NCBI GenBank assembly: GCA_034440615.1
Contig: JAOTOM010003697.1
Span: 62,001-126,000 of the forward strand
From: Ashinkailepas kermadecensis
Taxonomy: Eukaryota > Arthropoda > Thecostraca > Neolepadidae
Length of the DNA: 64,000 nucleotides
Reading direction: 5' to 3'
The stretch's first letter is position 1, and every line of letters starts with the position of its first letter. The notes below the pieces were generated by a model. The model was not told the DNA's origin. It ran no database searches and saw nothing but the letters and a program-made list of their open reading frames with translations. This document shows, in pieces, positions 30,670 through 42,740 of the stretch. The position numbers and the translations under genes were made by a program.

Positions 30670-31165
30670 ACCCAGCCGTTACGGGTCAGAGGACGGACAC
30701 CCAACCTTCACGGATCAGGTGACGAACACCCAACCGTCACGGGTCAGGGGACGAACACCCAACCTTTTCGGGGTAAGGGAAAAACACCCACCTACGGGTC
30801 AGAGGACGGACACCCAACCTTCACGGATCAGGTGACGAACACCCAACCGTCACGGGTCAGGGGACGAACACCGTGACCGGTCCGGGTCAGGAAACGAAAA
30901 CCGGGAGCGGGGATGGCCGGGTGGCTAAGATGTTGAGCTCTGGGTACCAAAGGTCCCGGGGTCAACACTCGCACCACTCGGGACATTTCCCAAACCCGCG
31001 TCCCACCGGCGAAACAGTGTGGGCGGCGCAATTAGCCGTGATCGTGCATAAAATGCGTCGTTAAAATCCCAATAAACAATAAAAAAACAGGAAACGAAAA
31101 CCCAACCATCACGGGTCAGGGGACGAACACCCAACCGTCATGGATCAGGGAACACCCACCCAGCC
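30670..31165 (+). repeat. 29-bp minisatellite interrupted by a SINE
   Basis: Units around CACGGGTCAGGGGACGAACA then CCCAACCGT run from about 30670 to 30887 and resume at about 31103-31165 after a SINE-D insertion. The array therefore existed before the SINE landed. Confidence 0.88.
30903..31087 (+). mobile_element. SINE-D (class-II tRNA-like head), full length
   Basis: A 185-bp element flanked by a perfect 15-bp duplication, CAGGAAACGAAAACC (30888-30902 and 31088-31102). The head GGGGATGGCCGGGTGGCTAA resembles a Leu/Ser-type tRNA, with box B-like GGGGTCAACAC. The body contains CCACCGGCGAAACAGTGTGG, and the 3' end is AATGCGTCGTTAAAATCCCA then ATAAACAATA and an A run. The tail is similar to those of SINE-A and the I/Nimb LINE. 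Confidence 0.9.
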
Positions 31166-32660
31166 GCCGCCGGTCAGGAGCTCACCACCTAGCCCGTTGG
31201 TCAGCACTCTTGAACGCAAAAACGAACAGAAGTGTATGTGCACTGCACCATCCTCAATATCAAACAGTCGAATATTCGAACACACCAGGACAAAGTAAGG
31301 ACCAGATCCGGATACGAGTCCTGGAGATGTATGTCTGGCGTGTGAACTCTCAGTTTTTTTCTCTCCTTTTTTCTATTTCTGAACTTTCTTACAAAGCACT
31401 GTCTTCTTGTGCGGACAGTCCCCCTCACACCATCGGTGCAGCAGTAACCAACACACTGGCGGATCCAACACAATTCGAAGTGTGAGGGGATATACTGTTA
31501 AGAAGTGGCGTGTAGAGAATACACGCCACTTCTTAACAGTGTGTCCGTTATTTACCAACCGGAGTAATCCTTCGAATTCCGTAATTCCGTATGAATGAAT
31601 TCCGTGAGGGTCATGCGCTTGCTACCTCCTCTCTTCGAATATCAGAAATAAATGTTGAGCATATTTTGAAAATCGTTTGCTATAAACAAGGTGATGGAAT
31701 CAGTTTATATTAGGTAATTTCCTCCTGTTGTCTAAAGTATCCCATCCTCAGTCTTTCGTTAATATCATGCTGTAGATGTGTTCGGCGAAGCCACTGTTGC
31801 CAATCTTGCAGTCCTATTTATACCTTATCTAGCCGGAGTCGGTCATGAGTCGTGATCAGTCAGTCCATGGAAAACTGCGTCACAATAGTTTCAAAGTCAA
31901 AAGAAGGTTTGACATATGCTATTTACATTTTGCGAAGAATGGATCGCGGTAGACATATGGCTAAGGGATACATGGTACTAAGGGCTCTGTTAGCTTTTTC
32001 TTCCTCTCTTTTAACATTGTGTCAATGTGGTTCTGGAAACGTAGGTATTTTGAACATACAGTACCGAGAAGTGTGTGGCTGTCAACAATGGAGAAGTTTC
32101 ACGTGATGAATTTTTGGTTACGAAAAAAGGAATATTTCGTAGACAAAACTGAAGTATTTTGCTTACACGAGGAGCATTTACGGCACGATTTAATAATTTC
32201 AGTTACAGGTTGTCATCGATTTAAAAACCTCTCGTAGCGATGACGTCACACATGCGAAGTCTCGGAGCGACCAAGCCCAAAACGCACAGGGAACCATACG
32301 TTGCATTTTACTTTGTATACATTGTTTCGGTGCAGGTTTTATTGGAACTGATGGTTGTGGTTACTGATGACATCTATCAACAAAACTCGCATTAAAACAT
32401 GGCCGCTTCATGATCTGCCGAGGAGCGTCAGACATCTACAGCTCAATCAAAGCCACTCCATTAGCACAGAGTAAGGTTCCGACAGGCCTCAGACGCGCTA
32501 AGGGTTAAGAGCCACGCCATCATTCCACGCCACCTCGTCCTTACACTGCACACCAAGATCACCTAGATGCTTCTCGGCGGCGACCATTAAGCGCTCGATT
32601 GCGTTTGATTCGGCCGATTTACGAGGCGTGTAGTAATAGTTCCGGTCATCGGAAATGTGG
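31103..32660. other. No gene recognised; contains a strong hairpin
   Basis: AT-rich unique sequence with short frames only. A perfect 21-bp inverted repeat lies at 31494-31540. Confidence 0.4.
31494..31540. repeat. Perfect 21-bp inverted repeat (hairpin)
   Basis: Arms 31494-31514 (ACTGTTAAGAAGTGGCGTGT then A) and 31520-31540, with loop GAGAA. No T-tract terminator or conserved flanking element is seen. Confidence 0.9.
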
Positions 32661-32669
32661 TCGGCCCGG

Positions 32670-33172
32670 CCGGTGGACCCCAGGCGGAACACCGCCGCCC
32701 ACCGTCATCGGCCGAACATCGTACGTCAGGTCATCGCAGGTGTGCCCCCAGGCGGAACACCGCCGCCCACCGTAATCGGCCGAACATCGCACGTCAGGTC
32801 ATCGCAGGTGTGCCCCCAGGCGGAACACCGCCGCCCACCGTCATCGGCCAAACATCGCAGGTGTGCCCCCGGGCGGAACACCGCCGCCCACCGTCATCGG
32901 CCGAACATCGCACGACAGGTCATCGCAGGTGTGCCCCCAGGCGGAACACCGCCGCCCACCGTCATCGGCCAAACATCGCAGGTGTGCCCCCAGGCGGAAC
33001 ACCGCCGCTCACAGTCATCGGCCAAACATCGCACGTCAGGTCATCGCAGGTGTGCCCCCAGGCGGAACACCGCCGCCCACCGTCATCGGCCAAACATCGC
33101 AGGTGTGCCCCCAGGCGGAACACCGCCACCCACCGTCATCGGCCAAACATCGCGCGTCAGGTCATCGTAGGC
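32670..33172 (+). repeat. Alternating 53/68-bp minisatellite, eight units
   Basis: The core 53-bp unit starts GCAGGTGTGCCCCCAGGCGG and contains CACCGTCATCGGCC. A 15-bp extra block, GCACGTCAGGTCATC, is present in some units. Order from the left is long, long, short, long, short, long, short, long, implying a 121-bp higher-order repeat. Confidence 0.88.
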
Positions 33173-33179
33173 GGGCTCC

Positions 33180-33835
33180 GCCAAGCCACGTTCCTTCAAA
33201 TAATCACCGTGCTGTTGAGTATCCATTGGGGTACCTTCCAGCCCGCTAAAGCCCCTCCGCTTGTATTGGGAAAGCATGGCGGATAACTCGTCCACAGAGT
33301 ATCTTACGATAATTTATGCACGATTATTCTTCTTGATAACGTGGTGTGCTTATTCGCTATTTTTTTCTTGTGACTTGATAACGCTTTAGATGTCCTGATG
33401 ATATACGTCCTTGGTTATTGTGATAAAGCGGCTGCGGGCTGTCAGCATGGTTTGCTTGATTTGATAATGATTTGTGGTCAGCTACTCGTTGTCATGTTGC
33501 CCCCATACATCCGCATAGCATCGGCTTGCCTCCCGATCATGCAGCAGATTAACGGTCCTGGTAAACTCTGGTCAGCTAATTAATGACCCCAGAAGTTAGC
33601 GGTACCATGACATACCACACCAGCAGACAGCAGTCAACTGGTTATACGCGCGGGCACAAAACAGTCAGGCGAGTGACCACTTCCAGTGACCATTTTCTTA
33701 AGGGAGAGCTCGCCTCCCTATAAAAAAGTCATTTACGGAGACCGCTTCGGTTTTGGCGCACGATGCGAGCCGAAACCAGCTGGCGGAGCAACTACCTAGC
33801 TACCTAGGAGATGATCGTCAGACATCAAGTCATAA
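33180..33835. other. No feature recognised
   Basis: AT-rich sequence without supported frames. Confidence 0.35.
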
Positions 33836-33839
33836 AGTA

Positions 33840-34565
33840 TTCACGACTTAATAAGAGCCACAGAGGCCCACCTGGGCTAAGCATGTAAAAGGAAGATACT
33901 TTAAGCCTGGACAAAAAGATACTTAACACCCCAACCATTACCACATCCTAACTTCCAGACACTATCCATCAGCATCCTACAAACATACCAATACCTTCCC
34001 ACCTACCTATCTACCCCTTTTCACTCGATCCCGCGTAAAACACGCGTGGATCGAGTGCCCCGTACATATTTTTCATGACTTTCTTGCTCCTATACCTCAC
34101 ACTCCTATTCATAATTCCCAGCATTCTAATTGCCCTGCTCCTAGCTACCTAGGACTTTTCAATCAACCCCATGCAGCTCTAGTTGATGAAGCAAACGCTT
34201 GTGTGGGACTTTATAAAAATATTTGCTAAAGTCTACGTACACAACAGCTATCATGCTTTGATTATCTACTCCTCTAGTTACGCACTCCGTGAACTCCAGT
34301 AGGTTAAACAAAATCTCCCAGATCGAAAACCATGTTGAGTATCCCTTATAAGGATATATATATAGTCCCTTTAAAGTACACAAACAATGACTGGATGCAA
34401 AAATCTGATTTGCGGGCGCATGAATAGTTGCCACCAAGGGGGCACAGGCCCATGTAGGCTTCAACATTTTCATTTTCCGAAGCTGAAAGTAAATAACGTT
34501 AACCTGCTCAATCCCCAGCTGAACAACTGGTCTTCTGAAAACAAAATTATTATTGAAACTCAATC
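33840..34565 (-). mobile_element. CR1-like LINE: RT fragment plus 3' UTR
   Basis: The minus frame at 34563-34159 contains VVYVDFSKYFYKVPHKRLLH (RT motif A, FDKVPHKRLL expected) and FNLLEFTECVTRGV. 34236-34370 matches 3110-3215, so this is the same family as the element at 3100-4600. The adjacent 33840-34060 is similar to 57890-58060 (AATAAGAGTCACAG then CATCTGGGCTTAGC), which marks it as the element's 3' region. Confidence 0.75.
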
Positions 34566-36190
34566 AAAACGCTAAACTGAAATCAAGAACAAAACAAAAG
34601 AACAAAAATATGAGAAGCTTCGTCAAACCTAGGCCAATCATTTCGAAAATCCTGGGTGTGCCCCTGGGTGCATGTGCACCAACACAGAGATATAAAGTTA
34701 TGCCCCTACAATACATAGGCGCATCACAATTTCTTTATGGTCGCCAACACTGTTCAACATCAAGTTCAATGTTAATGCACCATCCTTGCTAGATTTATGT
34801 TTTGATTCCGAGTGACCCCCCCCCGCCCCACGAACTTCTTTTAGCCGAAGGCGTCCCTTCAGGGACTTCCGCAGTTGAGCCCTTCCGAAGAAATGGCGCC
34901 GTTCCAGACCAGTGCCCCTGACGAAAATTCCTGAAGCCGTCCCTGAAACTACAAATACAAAAATATGCCCTTTCCAAGGGAAAGCTAGTTTTTGCTTGCA
35001 TTCTGAGTGGGCAAATTTGGAAGAAAATGGTGTTCATTGCTTATATGACCATACATAAAAACATTGGCAGTGTTACATCATCTTAAATCATGCTATAATT
35101 AATACCGGTATTTTGAGTGTCGACCATGAATTGAGCATTTAACATGGCTCCAGCCTATTGTTCTATATGTGGTGTAACCAATTGAAACATTCCTTGTCTT
35201 GATTGCAACTGCAAGTCTTGCCCTTGAAAAATGTACGTCAGTGATATGCTTGAGCAAATAACCAATATCTTTTATGATACCTAATTTATTTCAATAATTA
35301 GCATGCGAAATGGTGTGGAACTAATTAAGGATGCATCTTCAAATTGTTGAATGCGTTGGACAAAACTAATGGATGTAATGTTGAAATGTACCTCAGAATG
35401 TGCAGCACCACTAGGTTGGAAAACAGGTATCTCGAACTTTAATTTCCTTTAATATTTCACAATGGAAGTACAGAAGATCGGTTGAGAGCCGCGTATATAT
35501 CCCAAAGACGCGTCAAAAAGCCCACAGGTCCTGATCGGACCTATTGATGGGTCCTTACATTTGGCACCTCTATTCGCCACTCACTGGGTTCAACTGCAGC
35601 GAAAGTCCCCCGAACCACCTGAACCTGGCAACCCGCCAAGCCAACGCGTTGGCGTGGCGTGTGATGCCGGTGCTGGCTCATGGTGCCCGCGACTGCAGCG
35701 TGACTGTCCACATGCCAGTGGGGAGGGGTATTCACGGAACACGCTGCCGGGTGCATCGGGTATGCTGACGAGCGTGCACGACAGGTGGTACAGGCGGATG
35801 GAGCATTTGGTCCGGGCATCAAACGTGCTGGCACTTAGGAGTGCACCTGTACTCCACACCCTAACCCCTTCCGACGGTCCACACATGGGCTAGGAACGCT
35901 AACTGAAACTAGAAAATTATTAAAGATCGGTGCACTTCCTGATTTCCGGAAGGTACTTTCCACCTCTTTGGAAAAAATACCTGCGAATCTACTCCACAGA
36001 TTTGGAGGTCAACAGCGCTTTTGAGTGATTCAGGGAATTGCAAAGTTAATATTCTTTTTGTAAACAAAAAAAACATCACAATGGCGCACAATAATGACAT
36101 TAGCGGGAAGTGCAGCATTGCAGATATGCAACAGCAAATTCGCCGGTAATGTTCTATCCATTTATAACATGGTTCCAAACAAAATTCCAG
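34566..36190. other. No supported gene
   Basis: A poly-C/GC tract at about 34817 leads into an unclassified repeat-like stretch (about 34830-34950, GTCCCTTCAGGGAC palindrome). Otherwise AT-rich. Confidence 0.35.
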
Positions 36191-36199
36191 TACAATGTC

Positions 36200-36395
36200 T
36201 GGCGAGACCGTGACTCCCGTCCCTCCGGGTCTATCGCTGGCGAGACCGTGACTCCCGTCCCTCCGGGTCTATCGCTGGCGAGACCGTGACCGCACGTCCC
36301 TCTGGGTCTATCGCTGGTGAGACCGTGACCCCTCGTCTCTCTGGGTTCATCGCTGACAAGACCGTGACCCCACGTCCATTCTGGGTCCATCGCTG
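36200..36395 (+). repeat. 38-bp minisatellite, about five units
   Basis: Unit GACTCCCGTCCCTCCGGGTC then TATCGCTGGCGAGACCGT. Divergence increases to the right. Confidence 0.88.
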
Positions 36396-36849
36396 ATAAG
36401 TGGTGGGTCGCGGCGACGAATTGGCAATGCTGTTGTAGAAATGTGACAGAAGACAGTGGTATCGTAGGACGAGACGGGCCGCGGACATGAATGGGTCGTG
36501 GTTACGACACTGGTGAAGAAGTCGGAAACATGGGATACAATTTTCCATGTTTCTGTTTAAGCTGCTTCCCAAAAAATAAGTCTGTCCTCTTAAAGGGTAC
36601 CAAGCTAACTTCACGGTGCATTGCCAACATCAGGTTTACGAAAGTACTCTAAAAAACATCCATTAACCACCACAGGTGAGAACGGTAGGATGTGGTAGTA
36701 GGTGGAGAAGCTTATGTGTCGCAAGGAAATAGCGACACGTCTGATGAGTTCACCGTGGTGCGATACGGCAAGACGAGGTGGGACGAAGTAGAACCCGCGA
36801 GGTGACCCTGATGATCCGCCGGCCACATGTCGACACGGCCGACGCGCAT

Positions 36850-37350
36850 CGCGCGTGAGCGGCTCACATTGATCAGAGATATCGCCGCGCCCTAAAAAGA
36901 AGAGTTTGCGCACCGAGAAAGTCGGCAGCGGCGTGGCGATCTCGGCGGCGCGGCTCGGTCACACGGGGTGGCCTTGTGTACGTACGTTGGCCGACGGCGA
37001 GCCGGGCCGGCCTGCGCTGCCAGCCAGGCCTGCGCTGCCGGTGCGCCGCCGCCGCCGCTGCAGCCGCGCACATTTGAAGCCGGCCGGCGCGCGCTCTGAT
37101 TGGTCCGCACGGCGCCGCTGTTTACCGCGCCCAGTTTGAACGCCGTGCAGCAGGGACGGGAATTTTTAGCGCAAGACGGCGATCGGCCGGCCGGTCAAAC
37201 CAGTCGGCGGCGACCGCGCCGCGCAGATAGCATCGCCGCCGTTTTTGCAGTGCCGCGGCGCGCCGGGCCATGGCCCGGTGTGCCCTGCACCCGCCCCGAC
37301 CCATCCGCCACCGGCCTATTCCCGAGCCGCTCTTCCCAGCGGTGGATAGT
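36850..37350. other. GC-rich island, no supported gene
   Basis: CpG-rich DNA with multi-frame openness and no domain. Confidence 0.4.
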
Positions 37351-37534
37351 GCGTACTGCGCAGTACGAGTGGCAATCGCCCACACATCTGGAGCCAGCAT
37401 CTGAACCAGCCTGTACTGGCCTCCGGATCGGTGTGGGCACTGGGTATGCGGCAGCCTGTGTGTGTGTGGGCTCTCCAACATCGTGGCTTCGGTGCACACA
37501 TACATCGCAGCGCCGGCGCTTACACCACCCCTCC

Positions 37535-37705
37535 GGCCCCTAACCACTGCTCTGATACTTACACCACTACTCTGGTGCTTACATCACTGCTCTGTCACTT
37601 ACATCACTGCTCTGGCACTCACACCACTGCTCCAGTCCTTACACCACTGTTCCGATCCTTACACCACTGATACGGTCCTTACATTACTGTTCCGATCCAT
37701 GCACA
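37535..37705 (+). repeat. 20-bp minisatellite, about eight units
   Basis: Diverged units around TTACACCACTGTTCCGATCC. Confidence 0.85.
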
Positions 37706-37709
37706 ACAG

Positions 37710-39360
37710 CCATTAGACCGGCAATCTTCGTCAGTTTCAGTGAAGTGTACTGAGCTGACTTCGTAGCCCTTCTATTTCCGTTACAACACATCTGACGCAT
37801 CTGTCAGTTTTCCTGGTGCACCCGGACATCTACCACCGGTCCCACCTCAAACTATTCCATCTTTCGTTTTGTATCTCAGCATCTCATCCAAAAATGATTT
37901 CCCTTGTACGCACCCAGGCGCGCAGCCAGGATCATTCCAAAGGATTGACAGGACAATGCTCAATAAGTGAGCAAGCGTCACAAGTTTTGCTTGTCTGACT
38001 GCTCGTTCTCTATGCCTGGAGGCTGGAGAGGAGCTGTCCTTCCCCCTCGCCGCAAGTTGGGCGGAGGCGCATATTTCCTCCAGCCGGTACAAGTCAATTT
38101 AGTGGCTGGGGTCATTCATATCTGATTTGTAGTGATCATCCACCCAGGACTCATTTTTATCGCTTATTTTTATTGAAGAAAAACGGAGGTGCCATATCAT
38201 ATGAATTACTCGTGCCCATGTGATGGGGTACTCTATGCTTTGGTATGCGGCGAAAATCTATCCGGACTTTTTTTTAGAAGCTATAATTAACAAACTTACA
38301 GAAAACCGGAGGTGCCCTAGCAGGTTAATTGCACGTGCACACGTAATTAAGCGGGACCGTGCCAGGGTTGCCTATGCAGTTTGTAGGCGTGGCGATCATG
38401 CATCCAGAACACATGTCTCTTCGCTTAGTATGAACATTTTATTTTATTTTCAGAATGTTCTTCGCGCGGGGCAAGGCCTGCAGGGGATAACTTGGTATAT
38501 ATTAGCATGCAAGGTTGGATCGAACATATCAAAGTAAGGAACGTATAATTCATTTTTAAAAAAATAAATATTTTGTCTTCTACCTCAGGAACTGGAAACA
38601 TTGATGCATTCTAACGTCGCCTAAGCAATGCATCATTTTACGACAATATATCTACCATGTAGCTTTAGATAATCAGTGCCCTGAATCAAGAGAAACATTT
38701 AAAACCCATACAGACGAGCAAACCATATGGAGGCTGAATTGACCTCGTCTATAAGACCGTGTCCATTCGTTCGTTCGCTCGTTGCACTCCGTCTAAATAA
38801 AGTGGCCACAAATGGTAACATGTTGGCCTTTAGAGAGGAAAATGTCACATATCCCTCTCTTAGCTGCCCTTTCGTAAAAAGGCAGCCAGGAAGGCCATTT
38901 CACAAAATTTCCCTTCTCTCCTAAACACTATCTGCAGCTCGCCTCTGTCACCAAGTAAACATGAGCAGCGAACCTTCCGAATACGATGCGATTGGGAAAA
39001 CGAACCAAAAAATATTGCTCTTGTAAGCGGGCTCCTGACATACGAAAACATCGGAAAAGCTCAACAATATTTTCGTAAGTTCTCCTAATCGCATCGTTTT
39101 CGAAATATTCGCCGCTTATGTAAACGGGGTATGGGTATGTGTCCGGTTGCCGAAGGTGGCCGCGCTGTGCGCCTCCCCCTCCCCCTCCCAGCGTGAATGG
39201 CGAGCAGTTCCGCGGACCTGTCACCCAAACAGGCGAGAGGGGAGTGGCAGATCTGGGTCGCGGCGGCGGCGGCGCGCCTGCACCCTGTCTGCACCGTCTG
39301 AATCTGTGTCGGCTCCCCTCCCGATAGCGCGGCCGTCCGACTGTCTGGCTCACACCGGCA
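37710..39360. other. No supported gene
   Basis: AT-rich DNA with short frames. GC content rises at about 39130-39340. Confidence 0.35.
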
Positions 39361-39369
39361 CCGTGTCTC

Positions 39370-39550
39370 GGATCGGCGGGCCCGCCGGTACCACGAGCCG
39401 GGGTCCGCCCGCGTCATGAGGCGGGGTCGGTCGGTACCACGAGCCGGGGTCTGTCAGGGTCTTGAGCCGGGGTCCGCCGGTACCACGAGCCGGGGTCTGT
39501 CAGGGTCTTGAGCCGGGGTCCGCCGGTACCACGAGCCGGGGTACGCCGGT
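39370..39550 (+). repeat. Tandem block based on GGTACCACGAGCCGGGGTC
   Basis: Units of about 47-50 bp mix CCGGTACCACGAGCCGGGGT with CTGTCAGGGTCTTGAGCCGG. Three to four copies. Confidence 0.8.
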
Positions 39551-39713
39551 GTTAGCAGATTCGTCGGCAGAGAAACTGCTTCAGACGCGGCCGAGTTCCG
39601 AACCGATGACTACTGGGTTCGCAGACTTCGGCACCCCATCGCCAGAGGAGTGGCAAGCCATGGTCACTGACGTCCAACCCGACTGAACAAGATCGCGTGC
39701 GTGTAGTCATGCT

Positions 39714-39965
39714 CAGAACATCCGGGAGCCGACATGAATGGGCCTCACTCTGCCCTGTACAGAATGGCAGAACAACACCGAAGAGCTGGAGCTGCCGGAG
39801 TACAGAACATCCGGGAGCCGACAGGAATGGGCCTCACTCTGCCCTGTACCGAATGGCAGAACAACACCGTAGAGCTGGAGCTGCGGGAGTGCAGAACATC
39901 CGGTGGGCCTTCATGAATATGCTTCACTCTGCCCTGTACATAATGGCAGAACAGCACTGCGGCGC
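39714..39965 (+). repeat. 89-bp tandem repeat, about 2.8 units
   Basis: CAGAACATCCGG recurs at 39714, 39803 and 39892, each followed by GGGCCTCACTCTGCCCTGTA or a close variant and GCAGAACAACACCG. Confidence 0.9.
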
Positions 39966-40915
39966 TACGGAGAGCAGAACCACAGATCTGCACGCACGCG
40001 CAATCTATAGCCTGGCAGCTGCACAACTGCACAAGCAAATCCGCAGAACGGGCCGGAATCTCCGGGCAGTGGATGGCACAGAGACCACATCCTGGCATAT
40101 CTGAACAGGTTCTGGTCACGGTACGGCACCGGCACTTCAGGCCTGAACGTCTGACCAGTGGCCAGTCATATCCAGAGGTCATAACACCCGGACACACATA
40201 CCTCCAGTGATACAGACCAGGCTGACGATCACCGCAACAGTCTGGGTAATGTTGTGCTGACTGATACAGATGCTACGACAGACATGGTGATAGTGATGCT
40301 CAGCAAACTAAATCAGACCGATAAAAAAGTTTCGAACCAAATCGATCCGGACCAGGACTGCTCCGAATCAAACGGATCCAGATTATGTGCCACATATCGA
40401 GTTGGTTCAAACCCAAGAATGTAGTATTCCCAAAATCAAGGTGGGTGCCCATCATATCCTTGGAAATGGCATTGCCATTTTCTGGAAGTGGCAGAGACAA
40501 AACCGCACATGTTGTTGAGCTGGGGACAGGGAAGGAGGGGGGGATCAGTTACCCGAAGCATTTTGTACGTGCAGAAATAATGCTTGTGACGCAATTACTT
40601 TGTGGGTGCAAGAAATATAAATGTCACCCCCATCCAGACGAATACCACTCTAGATTAAATTACCGAAATCACCGATTCAGACAGCATAACCCTGATCAAG
40701 ACTGAGAAGCAGTATGACCCCAAGTGGTATAAGGCTAATCCAGATTCAGAACCAGACTGATCAAAAGCAGACTAATCCCGAAAAAGACAAGACTCATCGA
40801 AACCCAAGGTGACTATTCAAGAGGACAAGACTGATCCAGAACACAAAAACAACCGGCACGCCAGGCCAGCCGAGCCCGACACCTGCATGGACCGGACCAC
40901 TGATGCAGACAGAAG
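39966..40915. other. No feature recognised
   Basis: Mixed sequence with no domain in any frame. Confidence 0.35.
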
Positions 40916-40919
40916 CCAT

Positions 40920-41115
40920 CCGGTCAGAACCGGACAGGAGACCACCTGCAGATGGACCAATCCAGACCACTGCAGATGAAGTGCAGACCACCTGCAGATT
41001 GATAGAGGGTGCAGATGGACCGGACAGTGCAGACCACCTGCAGATGGACTGGACAGTGCAGGCCACCTGCAGATAGAGTGGACAGTGCAGACCACCTGCA
41101 GATGGACTGGTAACC
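40920..41115 (+). repeat. 29-bp minisatellite, about six units
   Basis: Unit GACCACCTGCAGATGGACTG then GACAGTGCA; CTGCAG recurs in every unit. Confidence 0.88.
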
Positions 41116-41129
41116 CAATACGTGGCATG

Positions 41130-41375
41130 GACAGAGACGACTCTGGCCAAGCGTCGATAAAACTCGGTCAGATGAGGTGATCACCGGCGTCCAACAAAAC
41201 TCGGCCAGATGAGCCGATCACCGGCCAAATTCGGCCAGACGAGCCCATCACCGGCGTCCAACAAAACTCGGCTAGATGAGGTGATCACCGGCCAAATTCG
41301 GCCAAACGAGCCGATCACCGGCGTCCGACAAAACCCGGCCAGATGAGACGATCACCGGCGTCGGACAAGCTGCCC
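41130..41375 (+). repeat. Irregular tandem block
   Basis: Repeated GATCACCGGCGTCCAACAAA then ACTCGGCCAGATGAG, with shorter GGCCAAATTCGGCCAGACGA units. Confidence 0.82.
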
Positions 41376-42500
41376 CCAGCTGCCCTCAGCTGCCCCCGCC
41401 TGCGCCGGCTACATTCCTGACTGGAATGAACAGCCGGCAGCGGGCGGGCGGCCGTCTGGAGTGGCACCCTCGTCACTCCGCCGCGCCGGCGACCGCGCTG
41501 AAGGCCGCCGAATGTGCCGCTAATGCGCCGCGCACAAACCGCCGATTCATCTATTTACGGCCGGCCGCCGCCGCCGTCGAGCGTAATCGCTCGCATCTAT
41601 CACGCGTTTTGACATTCTCGGCGCCAAGATCGCTCGCTGGAGAAATGGCCGTTTTCGCGTCCACTGTTGTGCCGTGCAGTGACGTATCGCTGACGACAAG
41701 CGTCCTGATAGACTGTCCACGGCCGTCTGGCGGAAGACGACGATCGCGGTGGAGATCTCCCCCGCTCGGAACCGGAATCCCAGAGCGGAGCCGGAGCCTC
41801 ATCTCGTGCCTAGGCGAAATGGCACCTTCATGGAACGCAAGGCTACAAAAGGCGTGTCTTCGCCGACACGAAGCTGCACTGCCGTGCAACATGCGAGGCC
41901 TCGCTACGATTTACGAAGCGCTGGCAGTTGCCTGTGAAGACACTCTCGCCACCGAATGGTGGCGAGAGTGTGCGGCTATGAAGGCTTGGTTTTAGCGGGT
42001 CCAGATATTCGGAATCATTGATGATCATCTAATTAATTTTCACGAGTGCTTTTCCATTAATTACAACAGGCCTCGAAAACGTTCAGGGTGATCTTCCATA
42101 TGGTTGTATCTCCAAGGGTGCTCGGCAGTTTTTGAGGTTCACAGGGGCCCCAAAAAGAAATACAATCATCAACCCATGTTCGGAAAGCGGATAATCTGAA
42201 ACTGAGAGGCAATGCGCAACAGTCAGTCGACTTGAGGATCGGCAGGTATCACGAACATCGAGAAACTCGGAATCAAAGGACGGGAGAGACTCTGAAGGTT
42301 TTGGGAGGGGGTTCTAGGGCCCTGCTCAAAGCAAGTTGGCTCACATCCTTAGGCCTACGGTGTATACTGAATACTATGGACCTAAAAACATTGTGGCTCC
42401 GCTCCCTCCCCCGTCTGAGAACATGCACTCACATATGCTTGGAAGGCAGCAAGTCGGCATTTCAGAGTGTGTTAACGGGTACTACCCCTGGCTAGTAGCA
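41376..42500. other. No supported gene; GC island then AT-rich DNA
   Basis: The 190-codon frame at 41426-41995 shows no known domain. It ends across a perfect hairpin at 41940-41971 (ACACTCTCGCCACC, loop GAAT, then its complement). Confidence 0.35.
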
Positions 42501-42509
42501 GTCGTAACA

Positions 42510-42510
<1 letters not shown>

Positions 42511-42582
<72 letters not shown>
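42511..42582. repeat. (TA)n microsatellite
   Basis: About 35 uninterrupted TA units. Confidence 0.97.
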
Positions 42583-42583
<1 letters not shown>

Positions 42584-42740
42584 ATAATTTGTATATAGCA
42601 GTGATTTCTAGTGATTTGCAGAAGCTCAGTGTGGGCAGTCGGTAATGTACGCTATGGAAAGTGTGCGCTTAATCAGCATATGAGAAGTGGACAGCTACTC
42701 AGAGTGCACTGGACCAACAGTCGTCCAGCGTGGGTTCCAT

